Shown piece by piece: positions 44,851 through 54,666 of a stretch of 64,000 bases of DNA. This DNA comes from an uncultured Pontibacter sp. GTDB lineage: Bacteria; Bacteroidota; Bacteroidia; Cytophagales; Hymenobacteraceae. The number at the start of each line of letters is the position of its first letter. Position 1 is the first letter of the stretch. The notes beneath the pieces were generated by a model. It was not told the DNA's origin and ran no database searches. It saw only the letters and a list, made by a program, of their open reading frames with translations. A program made the position numbers and the translations under genes. The stretch is taken from NCBI RefSeq assembly GCF_947492645.1, contig NZ_CANLMZ010000008.1, positions 310,001 through 374,000 on the forward strand, given 5' to 3'.

Positions 44851-45402
44851 TCTTTTTATAGCTGCCTCTAAACCATTCCTCAGATTAGTGACAAGGCAAG
44901 AGCTGATGCGCTACACTTAAAGTTACCTGAAGCTTTCCAAAAATCAGGAAAGCTTCAATGCAAGTTTCACCTTTATTCTAGACTTTTATTACCCTTACAA
45001 CTGAACTCAAAAGCTATCATTTCCCTCTAAAAAGAAAATTGAGCTGCATATTAAATCCAATAAAATTTGCCAGCACACTTATACTTTTTTACTATATAAA
45101 TCTCCAATGTGAAGTAAGGAATCAACATTTACAATTTTATACATTTACTGCCCATCCGTATAAAGCAACGCAGGCGTCATGCACTCTCTGTCATCTTATT
45201 CTTACTTAAACACAATAAATAAACAGGACAGCGAGTTTTATTTAGGTCAGTCATCAGCAGCTATATGCTGGCAGATGAATAAGGAACAAACAGATTGCTT
45301 TGACTTTTAGAACTATACACAAAATGTAAAAGCAGCTATCTGTTAATCGCAAACTTTAACCGTGGCCTGACGTACCTTATGCTACTTAAATTTTTTATAT
45401 CT
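44851..45402. other. core intergenic region, no gene seen
   Basis: About 550 nt of AT-rich DNA between the island end and the next lipoprotein gene. It should contain that gene's promoter; no consensus -7 box was found near the start. No ORF or RNA supported. Confidence 0.5.
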
Positions 45403-45903
45403 ATGAAAAAGCTTTTTTTAATTCCCGCAGCACTATTCCTTCTTTCATCTTGCGATAAAGATGATAATGAGAACGAGATAACAACCCTTAACCAAAAAGG
45501 CGAAGTAAAAGTAGAATTACAAGGTGAGTGGTCTAATAATTATAAATCCGTTTTATTTTACAACGATGCAGGCCAGGTGGCACATAGAGATATAGACTCT
45601 GCTTACCTGGACGTCCGCCATACTTTTGCCGGTGACAACATGCATATTTCACACCCTAACAGTGGTGCCAGAGAATCATTTACTTTTGTTATACCAGACT
45701 CTAGTGATACAGACTATATCGTGCTCTTCCAGGGGCAAAAACGCCTCGATACTTACGAGATCGTATCTAAAAACGACACCTCCATGGTATGGGAAGCTAC
45801 TGTAGACTATGCCGGTTACAGAGATGTTGATGCGAACGGAGACAGCATAACCGTTACATCCAGAAAAGGGGTTTACTCTTATAAATTTAAAAGGCTACGT
45901 TAA
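45403..45903 (+). CDS. lipoprotein of unknown function
   Basis: 166 aa from the ATG at 45403, chosen because it begins a lipoprotein signal (MKKLFLIPAALFLLSSC, lipobox Cys at 17); an ATG at 45379 would extend it without benefit. After the Cys comes DKDDNENE, an acidic stretch typical of Bacteroidota outer-membrane lipoproteins. The rest is predicted beta-rich with no recognised domain. Confidence 0.75.
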   Translation: MKKLFLIPAALFLLSSCDKDDNENEITTLNQKGEVKVELQGEWSNNYKSVLFYNDAGQVAHRDIDSAYLDVRHTFAGDNMHISHPNSGARESFTFVIPDSSDTDYIVLFQGQKRLDTYEIVSKNDTSMVWEATVDYAGYRDVDANGDSITVTSRKGVYSYKFKRLR

Positions 45904-46434
45904 TGGCACAGCATCTCAGCTAAGACTACAACTCTTTTGTAAATCTAAGTATACTTTAACAACAGTTGTAGGATCTTAAATCTGCAAGCGCTACGCCTGC
46001 CTCGCTGCAGCTTATTTTTTTACAATTACTTTTACCACCCTTCCTGCAATTTGGAATTAGTTAATATGGCTGCCTTTGAATGACAGCTGATGCTAAGTAA
46101 ACTAAAACAATAATGAGACCCTGCTTTTTACAAGGCAGGGTTTTATACTTTTTACAGTACCATTCTATACCTCACCCCATCCTGTTCACCATAAACTTAC
46201 ATTATTACAATATGTTACCAATAATATATTATTCCTATCTAGTCATACACCGTTTATTACAAAAGGCTTTAAGGCTACGCTTGCATTTTAAATCATAATT
46301 AAACAATCCATTATCCAAAAATAAAACTAAAAGTAAACTGTATTTACTTAATTTTATTTAAATAAGCTCTATATAGATGTTGCAACACTATAAAGCTGCT
46401 ATTGCTATACCATATTTCACCTAAAAACAAAAGC
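45904..46434. other. core intergenic region
   Basis: 530 nt without a supported gene. It contains a terminator hairpin at 46118-46145 and AT-rich DNA upstream of the histidine kinase gene. Confidence 0.5.
46118..46145 (+). terminator. hairpin terminator
   Basis: ACCCTGC / GCAGGGT stem with a 10-nt loop followed by TTTATACTTTTT. It is 215 nt after the lipoprotein stop, so it is either its distal terminator or belongs to an unseen small RNA. Confidence 0.6.
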
Positions 46435-48981
46435 ATGACGAGCATTACTGAAAGAATGGTAAAAAACGCTCCCGACATGTTCTGCTGCATTGATAAGCAG
46501 GGGCGCTTTGTGAAGGTAAGTGAAGCTAGCAAGAAGCTTTTAGGTTATGCGCCCCAAAAACTTGAGGGCGAGCCCTATATAGGGTTTGTTTACCACCCAG
46601 ACAGGGCCGCAACGCTTGAATTTGCCAGCCTGCTTATGCAGGGGCAGGATTTATCTGTTTTCGAGAACAGCTACATTTGCGAGAGTGGCAAAGTAATACC
46701 TCTTAGATGGACTGCCCAATGGAGCAGTAGCGAAGAGCTGATGTTTTGCTATGCCCGCGATGCAAGCGAACTAGCAAAAAGCAAGCAGCAGCTCGAAGAA
46801 AGTATAAACCGCTATAAGGCTTTGTTTGAGAATAACCCTGATCTCATTTTCCTGGAAGATAAAACTGGTGCCATAACGGAGGTAAACAAAGCATTCTGTG
46901 AAGTTCTGGGTGTAACAAGAGACGAGATAATCGGGCAGCAGGCAAGCGTGTTCCTGCCCCCGGAAATGTCTGCTGTAAACCATTTATACTTTAAAGAGGC
47001 GCTTTGCGGCAGTACCTTGCGCTTTGATATAAGCTGCCAGGCACGAACACATAAGCAGCTTACCTTCGATGCTATTAAGTTTCCGGTACAGGCGCATGGG
47101 CAGGTAATCGGCGTGCAAACAATTGCCAAAGATATAACACCCATTGTACGCTCCTTCGAGACAATATCCAGACAAACTCAAAAGCTAAACACCATTTTTG
47201 AAAGTATAACTGATGCTTTCGTGATGCTGGCCCCTGACTGGAAGTTCACCATCATCAACAGTACCGCTGAAGAAATATTGTGCTTGAACAGGCAAGAACA
47301 TCTAGGGCAGTACATCTGGGATGTATACCCAACTGAAGTTAACGGAGAATTTTACAGGCAATACCATTTGGCAGTAGAAACGGGCAAGGCCGTGCACTTT
47401 AGTTCTTACTTACAGGCACAACAAATCTGGCTCGAGGTAAAGGCTTACCCATCCAAAGAAGGACTTTCGATATACTTTGATGATGTAACCGAAAAAGTAG
47501 TGGCCCGGCAAGAGCTAGAAAAACTATCGCTAGTAGCCAGCCAAACAACCAACGGCATCATCATCACCGACAAAAACTGCAGGGTAGATTGGGTTAACGA
47601 TGGCTTTACCAGGCTAACCGGCTATACTTTGGAAGAGGTAAAAGGCAAAATACCGGCAGCGTTTCAGCACTCCGAAAGTATGGATAAACAAGCTTTCGAA
47701 CTTATTAAAGAAAATATGCTGCAGGGAAAGCCCATCGCATTCGAAACATTAAGCAGCAAAAAAAATGGCAAAGGTGTATGGCTGTGGGTGCAGGCAAACC
47801 CGGTGTATGATAGCATTGGCAATTTGGAAAGATATATCACGATACAAACTAATATTACAGAACAGAAAAAGACACAACAAGAGCTTGAAAGGCTTTCGAT
47901 GGTAGTTAGCCGGACTGATAACGGGGTAATTATTACAGATGCAGCAGGCGTGACAGAGTGGGTAAACGAAGGCTTTACGCGCATGACGGGGTATACGCCA
48001 CCCGAGATGCGCGGCAAAAAACCCGGCGACCTGCTACAGGGTCCCGAATCTGATCAAGAAACAATTGAGCTGATCAGGCAAGGCCTCCGCCAGAACAAGC
48101 ACTTTAATGCCATACTGCTTAACTATACTAAAAGCGGGCAAAAGATGTGGATATCAATGGATATAACCCCTATACGAGATAATGCAGGAAGTATAGTGCA
48201 GTATAGTGCCATACTTCGGGATATCACTTTCAGGAAGGAGGCTGAGGCAAGGCAACTGCTGATGACACAGGACCTGTACAGGCAAAACCGCGACCTGCAG
48301 CAGTTTACCTACATCGTTTCCCATAACTTAAGAGCTCCCGTGGCCAATGCCCTGGGGCTGGTAAACCTGCTGAACAAAGCTGAGAAAAACCTGGACACTT
48401 TTGATTACGCCCTGAGCAGCCTTAAAGAAAGTATTGTGCAGCTGGATACTGTGCTTAAAGACGTGAATATGATCTTGGGCATAAGAGACAAGCGCGATGT
48501 TCTTGAAGCAGAAGAGGTACCACTGGCTGCAATTTTCTGGCAGGCCTGCCACACCATGCAGGATGCACTAGCAAACTGCGGAGGCAAAGTAGTTACTGAC
48601 ATAGATGAACGGCTGAAGGTTAATGCCAACAGGTCGTACCTGTACAGTATTTTCGACAGTCTGCTTTCTAATGCTATCAAGTACCGTTCTGAGGAGCGGC
48701 AACTAGTTATAGAAGTAAACTGCTTTGAAAGTACTGAGGGCTTTGCCGTTATATCTTTCTCCGACAACGGCAAAGGCTTTGATACAGCTAAGGCAGGAGA
48801 AGATGTTTTTAAACTATACAAGAAATTTCATAATAACACACTCACCAAAGGCAGAGGAATTGGCTTGTTTCTGGTAAAAACCCATGTAGAGGTTATGGGC
48901 GGTAAAATTGAAGTTTACAGCCAGCTAAACCAGGGAACCAAGTTTGTGATACACATACCCTTATACTATGAAAACATTTAG
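46435..48981 (+). CDS. multi-PAS sensor histidine kinase
   Basis: 848 aa from the ATG at 46435; a TTG 11 codons upstream is less likely. Five PAS modules are visible: residues about 5-110, 125-235 (FENNPDLIFLEDKTG), 245-350, 365-475 (TTNGIIITDKN) and 490-600 (TDNGVIITDAA); the last two are near duplicates. A HisKA-like helix follows with YIVSHNLRAPVAN (phospho-His near 625), then HATPase_c with N-box LLSNAIKYRS, FSDNGKGFD and GRGIGLFL. No transmembrane helix, so it is cytoplasmic. It overlaps the response regulator gene by 14 nt, the likely partner. Confidence 0.92.
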   Translation: MTSITERMVKNAPDMFCCIDKQGRFVKVSEASKKLLGYAPQKLEGEPYIGFVYHPDRAATLEFASLLMQGQDLSVFENSYICESGKVIPLRWTAQWSSSEELMFCYARDASELAKSKQQLEESINRYKALFENNPDLIFLEDKTGAITEVNKAFCEVLGVTRDEIIGQQASVFLPPEMSAVNHLYFKEALCGSTLRFDISCQARTHKQLTFDAIKFPVQAHGQVIGVQTIAKDITPIVRSFETISRQTQKLNTIFESITDAFVMLAPDWKFTIINSTAEEILCLNRQEHLGQYIWDVYPTEVNGEFYRQYHLAVETGKAVHFSSYLQAQQIWLEVKAYPSKEGLSIYFDDVTEKVVARQELEKLSLVASQTTNGIIITDKNCRVDWVNDGFTRLTGYTLEEVKGKIPAAFQHSESMDKQAFELIKENMLQGKPIAFETLSSKKNGKGVWLWVQANPVYDSIGNLERYITIQTNITEQKKTQQELERLSMVVSRTDNGVIITDAAGVTEWVNEGFTRMTGYTPPEMRGKKPGDLLQGPESDQETIELIRQGLRQNKHFNAILLNYTKSGQKMWISMDITPIRDNAGSIVQYSAILRDITFRKEAEARQLLMTQDLYRQNRDLQQFTYIVSHNLRAPVANALGLVNLLNKAEKNLDTFDYALSSLKESIVQLDTVLKDVNMILGIRDKRDVLEAEEVPLAAIFWQACHTMQDALANCGGKVVTDIDERLKVNANRSYLYSIFDSLLSNAIKYRSEERQLVIEVNCFESTEGFAVISFSDNGKGFDTAKAGEDVFKLYKKFHNNTLTKGRGIGLFLVKTHVEVMGGKIEVYSQLNQGTKFVIHIPLYYENI

Positions 48982-49360
48982 CATAGACGATGATCAAATA
49001 AGTAACTTCTTAACAGAAAGAGCTTTAGAGGAGGCTGAATTTGCGACAGAACTGCACGCTTTTCTATCTGCTGAGGAGGCCCTTGGTTTTATAACAAAAG
49101 ATTGTGAAACCAACCTTCCTAACATCATTTTCCTGGACCTGAATATGCCGATAATGAGTGGTTGGGACTTTTTAGATGCCTTGCAGCCGTACAAAGAGAA
49201 TCTGCTGGGCAAGTGTCACATCTATATTCTTACCTCCTCCCTCGACACCTCTGATACAGCAAGGGCCAGGGAGTATGAATTGATTTCCGGGTTTATACAT
49301 AAGCCGCTTACCATGGAGGACGTACAGGTTATACTAGCAGAACTTGAGGACAAAGCTTAA
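48968..49360 (+). CDS. single-domain response regulator
   Basis: 130 aa receiver domain with no output domain. The acidic pocket is S-I-D-D-D near residues 5-9, phospho-Asp in IIFLDLNMPIM (about 57), Thr/Ser in ILTSS and Lys in IHKPLT. Overlap with the kinase stop indicates translational coupling. Signals probably through protein contact or phosphotransfer. Confidence 0.92.
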   Translation: MKTFSIDDDQISNFLTERALEEAEFATELHAFLSAEEALGFITKDCETNLPNIIFLDLNMPIMSGWDFLDALQPYKENLLGKCHIYILTSSLDTSDTARAREYELISGFIHKPLTMEDVQVILAELEDKA

Positions 49361-49412
49361 TTTAGCATGATGCTTAAAACATGCCCACCACGGTAAGTAT
49401 AAATTTCTTCTG

Positions 49413-50519
49413 TCAGCTTTTAGGTATTTTAATGTAAAAAGTTGTTCCCTTTTCTTCTTCGCTTTCGAACCAGATTCTGCCATCGTGCCACTCTACAATC
49501 GTTTTGATGATGGACATACCCAAGCCCGTTGATGGTTCGCCCCGTAAACCCTGCCGTCGGGCCTTGGTAAATTTATCAAAAAGTTCGTTGTGGAATCGCT
49601 TTGGTATGCCAATGCCGTTGTCCCGGATAGTGATCATGACGCCTTCTGCCTGTTCTTCTATAATCGTTTCTATCAAACCGTCGTCATGCGTAAATTTGAT
49701 AGCATTGGATATCAGGTTATTGATTACCTGCATAAACTTATTCTGATCTAAATACACATAGATAAGGTCGTTGGAGGTCTCTAGGGTAAACTTCTTGCTT
49801 ATGTGGTCTTCAGCTTGCTGATACTGCGTGATTATTTCCAATATTTTTGCCACCAGGTTCACCCTTCTTTTCACCAAACCCGCATTAGATGATTCTAAAA
49901 ACTCCTGCTGCACAAATTCACGGATTAACTGCACGCTTCTGCCGCTACTCTCCTCAATTATCCTGATCACATTGTGCAGTTCCGCATCCTCATACTTTTT
50001 GGTGCTTTCACCTATCATACCCGCTAATGCTTGTATGTTTGCAAGCGGCCCGGCCAGGTCATGCGACAAAATCTCCAGGACTGAATTCTTTTTTGCAGCA
50101 AATTTCTGGAGGTTTCTAATATTGTCCTTTGCCACAGTTATATCCTCTCCTATTCCGGCAATGCAGCGCCTCCCATCTTTGTCTAGCAGCAGATGTGGCG
50201 TAATCAATACCCACCTGGTCGCTTTATCAGGTAAAACAATTCTGAACTCCACCTCCTCTTTTAAGATGCCACTTAAAAGCTCAGTATATTCTTTAGCTAA
50301 ATATTCTCTGTCGTTTGGATGTATGGTTTTAAGCATGATAGAGGCATCGTTTAACACACTTTCTTTTGTGCGTTTCCAGATTGCATCAAAAACATCGTTA
50401 AGAAAAGTGAATGATGCTGACTCTACATCGTAAGAAAAGATGATTTTGTTTGTGCGCTTGGTCAGCTTTCTTAAAATCTCATATTGGTTTTTCTCGTCCA
50501 TTTGGCTCTTTGCATTCAT
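49413..50519 (-). CDS. PAS sensor histidine kinase
   Basis: 368 aa. One PAS domain (about 15-130) with a PAC-like segment (IAGIGEDITVAKDN), then HisKA with VLEILSHDLAGPLANIQ (phospho-His near 154) and HATPase_c with NLISNAIKFT, IRDNGIGIP and GLGMSIIKT. Cytoplasmic, no membrane segment. Convergent with the preceding response regulator gene. Confidence 0.93.
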   Translation of the reverse strand: MNAKSQMDEKNQYEILRKLTKRTNKIIFSYDVESASFTFLNDVFDAIWKRTKESVLNDASIMLKTIHPNDREYLAKEYTELLSGILKEEVEFRIVLPDKATRWVLITPHLLLDKDGRRCIAGIGEDITVAKDNIRNLQKFAAKKNSVLEILSHDLAGPLANIQALAGMIGESTKKYEDAELHNVIRIIEESSGRSVQLIREFVQQEFLESSNAGLVKRRVNLVAKILEIITQYQQAEDHISKKFTLETSNDLIYVYLDQNKFMQVINNLISNAIKFTHDDGLIETIIEEQAEGVMITIRDNGIGIPKRFHNELFDKFTKARRQGLRGEPSTGLGMSIIKTIVEWHDGRIWFESEEEKGTTFYIKIPKS

Positions 50520-50711
50520 TGTCTCGTTTTACTGCAATTGCCGGGGCATTGTTATAGGCATATGCTGATACGAGCACCTACTTTATACTTGCTCTCCTGA
50601 GGCTGGCACCACTATACTTCCTGTAGCTGCAAATATTTGCCACACCTCTTATAATATCGGGGCCACTATTTTGAAAAATGAACACCTTAAATTTAATTTG
50701 CATGTACTTTT

Positions 50712-50785
50712 CGGGGTGTAGCGTAGCCTGGTATCGCGCCAGCATGGGGTGCTGGAGGCCGTGGGTTCGAATCCCGCCACTCCGA
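50712..50785 (+). tRNA. tRNA-Pro (anticodon GGG)
   Basis: 74 nt. Acceptor CGGGGTG/CACTCCG (one G-T pair) with discriminator A, anticodon stem CCAGC/GCTGG around loop ATGGGGT (anticodon GGG), and T-arm with GGTTCGAAT. Intact, with no sign of a second insertion at its 3' end. Confidence 0.93.
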
Positions 50786-50786
50786 C

Positions 50787-50830
50787 AAAAGCAAAGCCTT
50801 ATACTTGGCCAAGTATAAGGCTTTGCTTTT
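50787..50830. terminator. perfect 44-nt palindrome, terminator after tRNA-Pro
   Basis: 22-nt arms meeting without a loop: AAAAGCAAAGCC, TTATACTTGG, then the exact reverse complement. It has A-rich and T-rich flanks, so it can end transcription in both directions. The arms include the AGTATA/TATACT hexamer. Confidence 0.85.
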
Positions 50831-50870
50831 AGAAGCTATACCATGCTCAGAAGTGTAAGATAAGAGGAAG

Positions 50871-52019
50871 CTAGCGCAAGTATGGCTTAAGCGCTAAGGC
50901 AACTGCTTTGGCAAGCAGCGGTGGCACAGCATTGCCTGTTTGCACCCTGCCCTGCACAATGCCGCCTTTTACCTCAAACGTATCCGGAAAACTTTGCAGG
51001 CGGCAACGCTCCCTGATAGAAAGCCCTCTGTTATCTTCGGGGTGCCCAAACTGGAACTGTGGCCTGATACCACCCGAAACCTGCGTAGGGCTAAGTATGT
51101 CCCAGGCTAACCTGATGCGCTGCGGAAACTTTTCGTACATAGGTTTGCCCGGTATAGTAGTTCTTATTCTTTCGATTGTAGCGGCGGGGTGCTTGGGTGC
51201 AGTATGTCCGGTTAATATTTCGCTGGCACCGCTGCGCATTAGTTTCTGGTAACTGGTAAAGGGGTCGCATTTATAGGCATGCTTGCTTTCGCCGGGTTGC
51301 AGGCCAGGCAAATCTCCGATGGCATCTAAGATTGTAACATAAGGTTTACCGGTGCCAGGCCCATGGGTTTTTAAAACAGAATCAAAGTTGAAGGTTGCCT
51401 CACGCACTCCCACAAAAATCATCCGCTTGCGTTTCTGGGGTACACCATAATCCGGGGCGTAAAGTATATGGCTGGTTACTTTCATGCCGGCCGCCATTCC
51501 TATTTCCTCTTCAATGGCTTTTACAAAAGTGCCGCCACCTGCGCTTCGTATGTTGCTCACGTTTTCGAGCACCACCACTTTTGGTTGCAGCGCCTGCACA
51601 TACCGTATAAACTCACGGTACATAAAGTTTCGTTTGTCGTCGTCGTGCCGTTTACGGTTGTTAAGCGAAAAGCCCTGGCATGGTATTCCACCGATTAAAA
51701 CATCTACGTTAGCGCCACCTGTTAAGCCGGCTATACTTTCGGGGTTAAAGGCGCTTACATCGCCTAGCACAGCGGCTGCCCCTGCATGGTTTGCCCGGAA
51801 AGTTTCGATGGCCGGCTTCAAGATGTCTAAACCAAGCAGTATGTCGTAGCCTGCCATCAGAAAGCCGGTGGAGGTGCCGCCGCAACCGCAGAAAAGCTCT
51901 ACAACTGTTGGCCTGCTACCAGGCTTGTACTTGCCAGGGTACGCAACAGGCTCTTTTTTCCAGTAATAACTGCTTTCTTCAACGGCTGTGTTTCTGTCCC
52001 AGGCAGTCTGCTCCGACAT
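50871..52019 (-). CDS. DNA (cytosine-5-)-methyltransferase
   Basis: 382 aa. Motif I ELFCGCGGTSTGF (41-53), motif IV GGIPCQGFS with catalytic C114, motif VI ENV (152-154), motif VIII QKRKRMIFVG near 215, target-recognition region at about 225-330, and motifs IX-X (RECRLQSFP-like RERCRLQSFP; QTGNAVPPLLA). All motifs are intact, so it should be active. The target sequence cannot be read from the protein. A PD-(D/E)xK-like gene lies 113 nt beyond on the same strand, so it may be part of a type II R-M pair. Confidence 0.93.
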   Translation of the reverse strand: MSEQTAWDRNTAVEESSYYWKKEPVAYPGKYKPGSRPTVVELFCGCGGTSTGFLMAGYDILLGLDILKPAIETFRANHAGAAAVLGDVSAFNPESIAGLTGGANVDVLIGGIPCQGFSLNNRKRHDDDKRNFMYREFIRYVQALQPKVVVLENVSNIRSAGGGTFVKAIEEEIGMAAGMKVTSHILYAPDYGVPQKRKRMIFVGVREATFNFDSVLKTHGPGTGKPYVTILDAIGDLPGLQPGESKHAYKCDPFTSYQKLMRSGASEILTGHTAPKHPAATIERIRTTIPGKPMYEKFPQRIRLAWDILSPTQVSGGIRPQFQFGHPEDNRGLSIRERCRLQSFPDTFEVKGGIVQGRVQTGNAVPPLLAKAVALALKPYLR

Positions 52020-52132
52020 AGTTCTGATTAAAGTATGAGTGCTGCAAACTTATGAATTTTAGATCAAACCAAAGTATACGTTGTGCACAACCTCATAAGT
52101 GTCGGCAAGCTGTAACTAGTTTTATACTTTAC

Positions 52133-52660
52133 CTACACAAACTCATGGATTTCTTTCAGGTAGCGCATGGGCTCCAGTTTACTTATCGGAATAATATTGG
52201 CATTAGCCTTGAAAAATTCCATGCCCTCATAAACAGAGCCTTTAGGTAGGTAAGTTGATTTTCGAAAAAAATCACCGCAATGCATAAAACCCAAAATCCA
52301 GCCAACTGTAAAATCATACTTAACCCTGGCGAATACATAGAAATCAGCATCCTGGCGGTGTTCACCTTCGTCGTAGCAAGAGTTTACGGTACACAGAAAC
52401 GAAACAGGCGGTTTAAATTTGCAGGAAATAGACTTTATATCCAGCCGGTATCCTTTGTACAACACATCATACTCGTAATCGTCTGTGTCTTCGGTAATAC
52501 CTAAATACTTCATTACTAACTGCTCGCCTAAATAGCCGTAATAAGTGCGTTCCGGTTCCGAACCAAACCGGTTAAGCTTCTTCCGTTTCAACCCTTTGCT
52601 TGCGTCCAGCTTTGCAATTGCTGCTTGCCGCATAGCTTCCTCAATGGCAACTTCTATCAT
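52133..52660 (-). CDS. PD-(D/E)xK nuclease-like hypothetical protein
   Basis: 175 aa. YGYLGEQLVMKYLG carries a candidate Glu (E46), and DVLYKGYRLDIKS gives D65, D74 and K76, a restriction-endonuclease-fold signature (E...D...D-x-K). Similar small proteins occur in phages and beside methyltransferases (recalled). It is upstream of the C5 methyltransferase gene in transcription order, with a 113-nt gap. It could be the cognate restriction enzyme or an unrelated housekeeping nuclease. The ATG at 52660 gives the best start. Confidence 0.65.
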   Translation of the reverse strand: MIEVAIEEAMRQAAIAKLDASKGLKRKKLNRFGSEPERTYYGYLGEQLVMKYLGITEDTDDYEYDVLYKGYRLDIKSISCKFKPPVSFLCTVNSCYDEGEHRQDADFYVFARVKYDFTVGWILGFMHCGDFFRKSTYLPKGSVYEGMEFFKANANIIPISKLEPMRYLKEIHEFV

Positions 52661-52979
52661 ACTTCATGCTGCTGCAACTCCTACTACTATACTAATGGCC
52701 TGTAACGCTGCTGTTTTATTCAAGGCTTTGCTACACACCCTCTGTAAAAACTACTTAAGTATGAAATGCGTATTTGAGTTCCTGAGCACGTAATTTTATG
52801 GGCAGATCTATTTTCGTATTACAAACGTATTACTACTCCTGTCATAAACTTTGAACCCACAATCGAAATAATCTATCATCTGCTTTAAATTCCATACCTT
52901 TGAGTACTGCAAGTGCATTATGTACACTTGTCCTGTAGTTTAATTATAAATATAAATTTAACCGTTCATTCCTGACAAC
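52661..52979. other. intergenic region upstream of the stressosome operon
   Basis: About 320 nt, no supported gene; it carries the rsb promoter box at 52895-52902. Confidence 0.5.
52895..52902 (+). promoter_or_regulatory. -7 promoter box of the rsb operon
   Basis: TACCTTTG matches TAnnTTTG exactly, 77 nt upstream of the rsbR-like ATG. No clear -33 TTTG at 19-21 nt. Confidence 0.5.
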
Positions 52980-53852
52980 ATGAACATTACCTCCACAATA
53001 TTGCAAAAGCAAAAAAAGAAGATATTGGAAATCTGGCTGCAAAATCAACTAGCTGATAATGCACTACGTGATGACCTGATGACAAACGACGAGCTATCAA
53101 AGCAGTCTGACGAACTGTTGGATGCGCTGGCCCGTGCCGTAAAGTCTGGTAACGTAGACAATATTTATGCAGCAGAGTTTGAGCAGATTACCGATATTTT
53201 AAGTGATGTATCGATAACCCGCGCCCGCCAGGGTTTTAGCCCCCGCGAAACCGCAACTTATGTGCTTAGCCTTAAAAAGGCTATCTGCAGCGTAATGGAA
53301 GAAGAATACCAGGACCGCCCAGAGTTGCTTTACAAGGAAATCAGCGTTATAAATAACCTGCTGGACCAGCTAAGCATCATCACTTTCGAAACCTTTATAA
53401 AAGGCCGTGAGGAGGTTATACTTCGCCAGACAGATGAGATAAACGAAATTTCCACGCCTGTGATCCGTGTTTGGGACGGTATACTTGCCCTGCCGATTAT
53501 TGGTACTCTGGACAGCGCGCGCACCCAGATCGTAATGGAAAACCTGCTGCAGGAAATCGTGAACACAGGCAGTAACATTGCCATACTTGACATTTCGGGT
53601 GTACCTGCGGTAGACTCCCTTGTGGCCCAGCATTTAATTAAAACAGTTAGTGCCACCCGCCTGATGGGTGCTGAGTGTATCATTAGCGGTATCCGCGCAG
53701 AGATAGCACAAACTATTGTACACCTGGGTATCGATCTATCAAACATCAAGACAAAAGCCTCGTTGGCAAGCGCATTGCAGCTGGCCTTTAGCATGAGCAA
53801 TGTTGAGGTGAAGAAAGTACAGAAGAACACAGGTTTTGGCATTACCAGATAA
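52980..53852 (+). CDS. rsbR: RsbR-like stressosome scaffold protein (RsbRD/STAS)
   Basis: 290 aa. The N-terminal helical domain (about 1-150) matches the RsbRD_N type, with no haem-globin features. The C-terminal STAS domain (about 160-275) has LDISGVPAVDSLVAQ and IRAEIAQTIVHLGIDLS. By alignment to B. subtilis RsbRA, T171 is replaced by Ser213, and T205 corresponds to T245; both are phosphorylatable by RsbT. It forms the stressosome core with RsbS. First gene of a five-gene plus-strand operon. Confidence 0.93.
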   Translation: MNITSTILQKQKKKILEIWLQNQLADNALRDDLMTNDELSKQSDELLDALARAVKSGNVDNIYAAEFEQITDILSDVSITRARQGFSPRETATYVLSLKKAICSVMEEEYQDRPELLYKEISVINNLLDQLSIITFETFIKGREEVILRQTDEINEISTPVIRVWDGILALPIIGTLDSARTQIVMENLLQEIVNTGSNIAILDISGVPAVDSLVAQHLIKTVSATRLMGAECIISGIRAEIAQTIVHLGIDLSNIKTKASLASALQLAFSMSNVEVKKVQKNTGFGITR

Positions 53853-53858
53853 GACAGA

Positions 53859-54269
53859 ATGGATAGAATCCCAATATTAAAGATGGGCCCCTATCTGCTG
53901 GTTACAATACAAATTGACTTGTATGACCGAGTGGCGCTTAATCTTGAGAATGACTTGATAACAATGGTAAGCAAAACCGAAGCAAAAGGTGTGCTTATCG
54001 ATATTTCGGCTGTAAGTATAGTAGACTCCTTTATGGGGCGCATACTTGGCAACATAGCTTCTATGTCGCGCATCATGGATGCCGAAACAGTTGTAGTTGG
54101 CATGCAGCCGGCTGTGGCAATTACCTTGGTCGAACTTGGCTTAACCTTACAAGGGGTGCATACTGCACTTAATGTAGAAAAAGGCATGGAACTGCTGCAA
54201 GACATGATTGGCTTGCACAGCAGCTCAACTGAAGACGATGAGGAAGGGCCCGATGATCGTAATGACTAA
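53859..54269 (+). CDS. rsbS: RsbS-like STAS stressosome protein
   Basis: 136 aa, a single STAS domain. LIDISAVSIVDSFMGR places the phosphorylated serine at Ser57, equivalent to RsbS Ser59 of B. subtilis. A short acidic tail (EDDEEGPDDRND) is unusual. It is 6 nt after rsbR and overlaps rsbT by 17 nt. Confidence 0.93.
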   Translation: MDRIPILKMGPYLLVTIQIDLYDRVALNLENDLITMVSKTEAKGVLIDISAVSIVDSFMGRILGNIASMSRIMDAETVVVGMQPAVAITLVELGLTLQGVHTALNVEKGMELLQDMIGLHSSSTEDDEEGPDDRND

Positions 54270-54666
54270 AGACACGATGCAGATCGTGCGAGAACAAGAC
54301 GTAGTGCCATTTAGAAACAGAGTGCGCGAGTACGCTGTGAAAATAGGAATGAGCCTTGTTAATCAAACCAAACTAATTACAGCTGCCAGCGAGCTTGTCC
54401 GGAACATGCTTAAGTATGCCAGCGGCGGAAAAGTTATTTTAGAAATCATCAGCAAAAATGCTCAAACTGGCGTAAGACTAACTTTTGTGGACGAAGGGCC
54501 GGGAATAAGCGATATAAAACAGGCCATGCAAGATGGCTTTTCTACAGGCAGAAGCCTGGGCCTGGGCTTACCAGGCGCCAAGCGGCTTGTAAATGAGTTT
54601 GATATCCAAAGCACCCCCGGTACAGGAACCACAGTTACGATAACACATTGGAAGCATGGACGCTAA
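54253..54666 (+). CDS. rsbT: RsbT-like switch kinase (anti-sigma regulatory factor family)
   Basis: 137 aa from the ATG at 54253; ATG 54262 is equally possible, and a longer frame from 54208 is less likely. GHKL ATPase boxes: N-box ASELVRNMLKYA, G1 VDEGPGISD, G2 GLGLPGAKRL. In the stressosome it phosphorylates RsbR/RsbS and is then released to activate a downstream phosphatase. Here no RsbU follows; the next gene is a fused ATPase-phosphatase. Confidence 0.93.
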   Translation: MIVMTKDTMQIVREQDVVPFRNRVREYAVKIGMSLVNQTKLITAASELVRNMLKYASGGKVILEIISKNAQTGVRLTFVDEGPGISDIKQAMQDGFSTGRSLGLGLPGAKRLVNEFDIQSTPGTGTTVTITHWKHGR

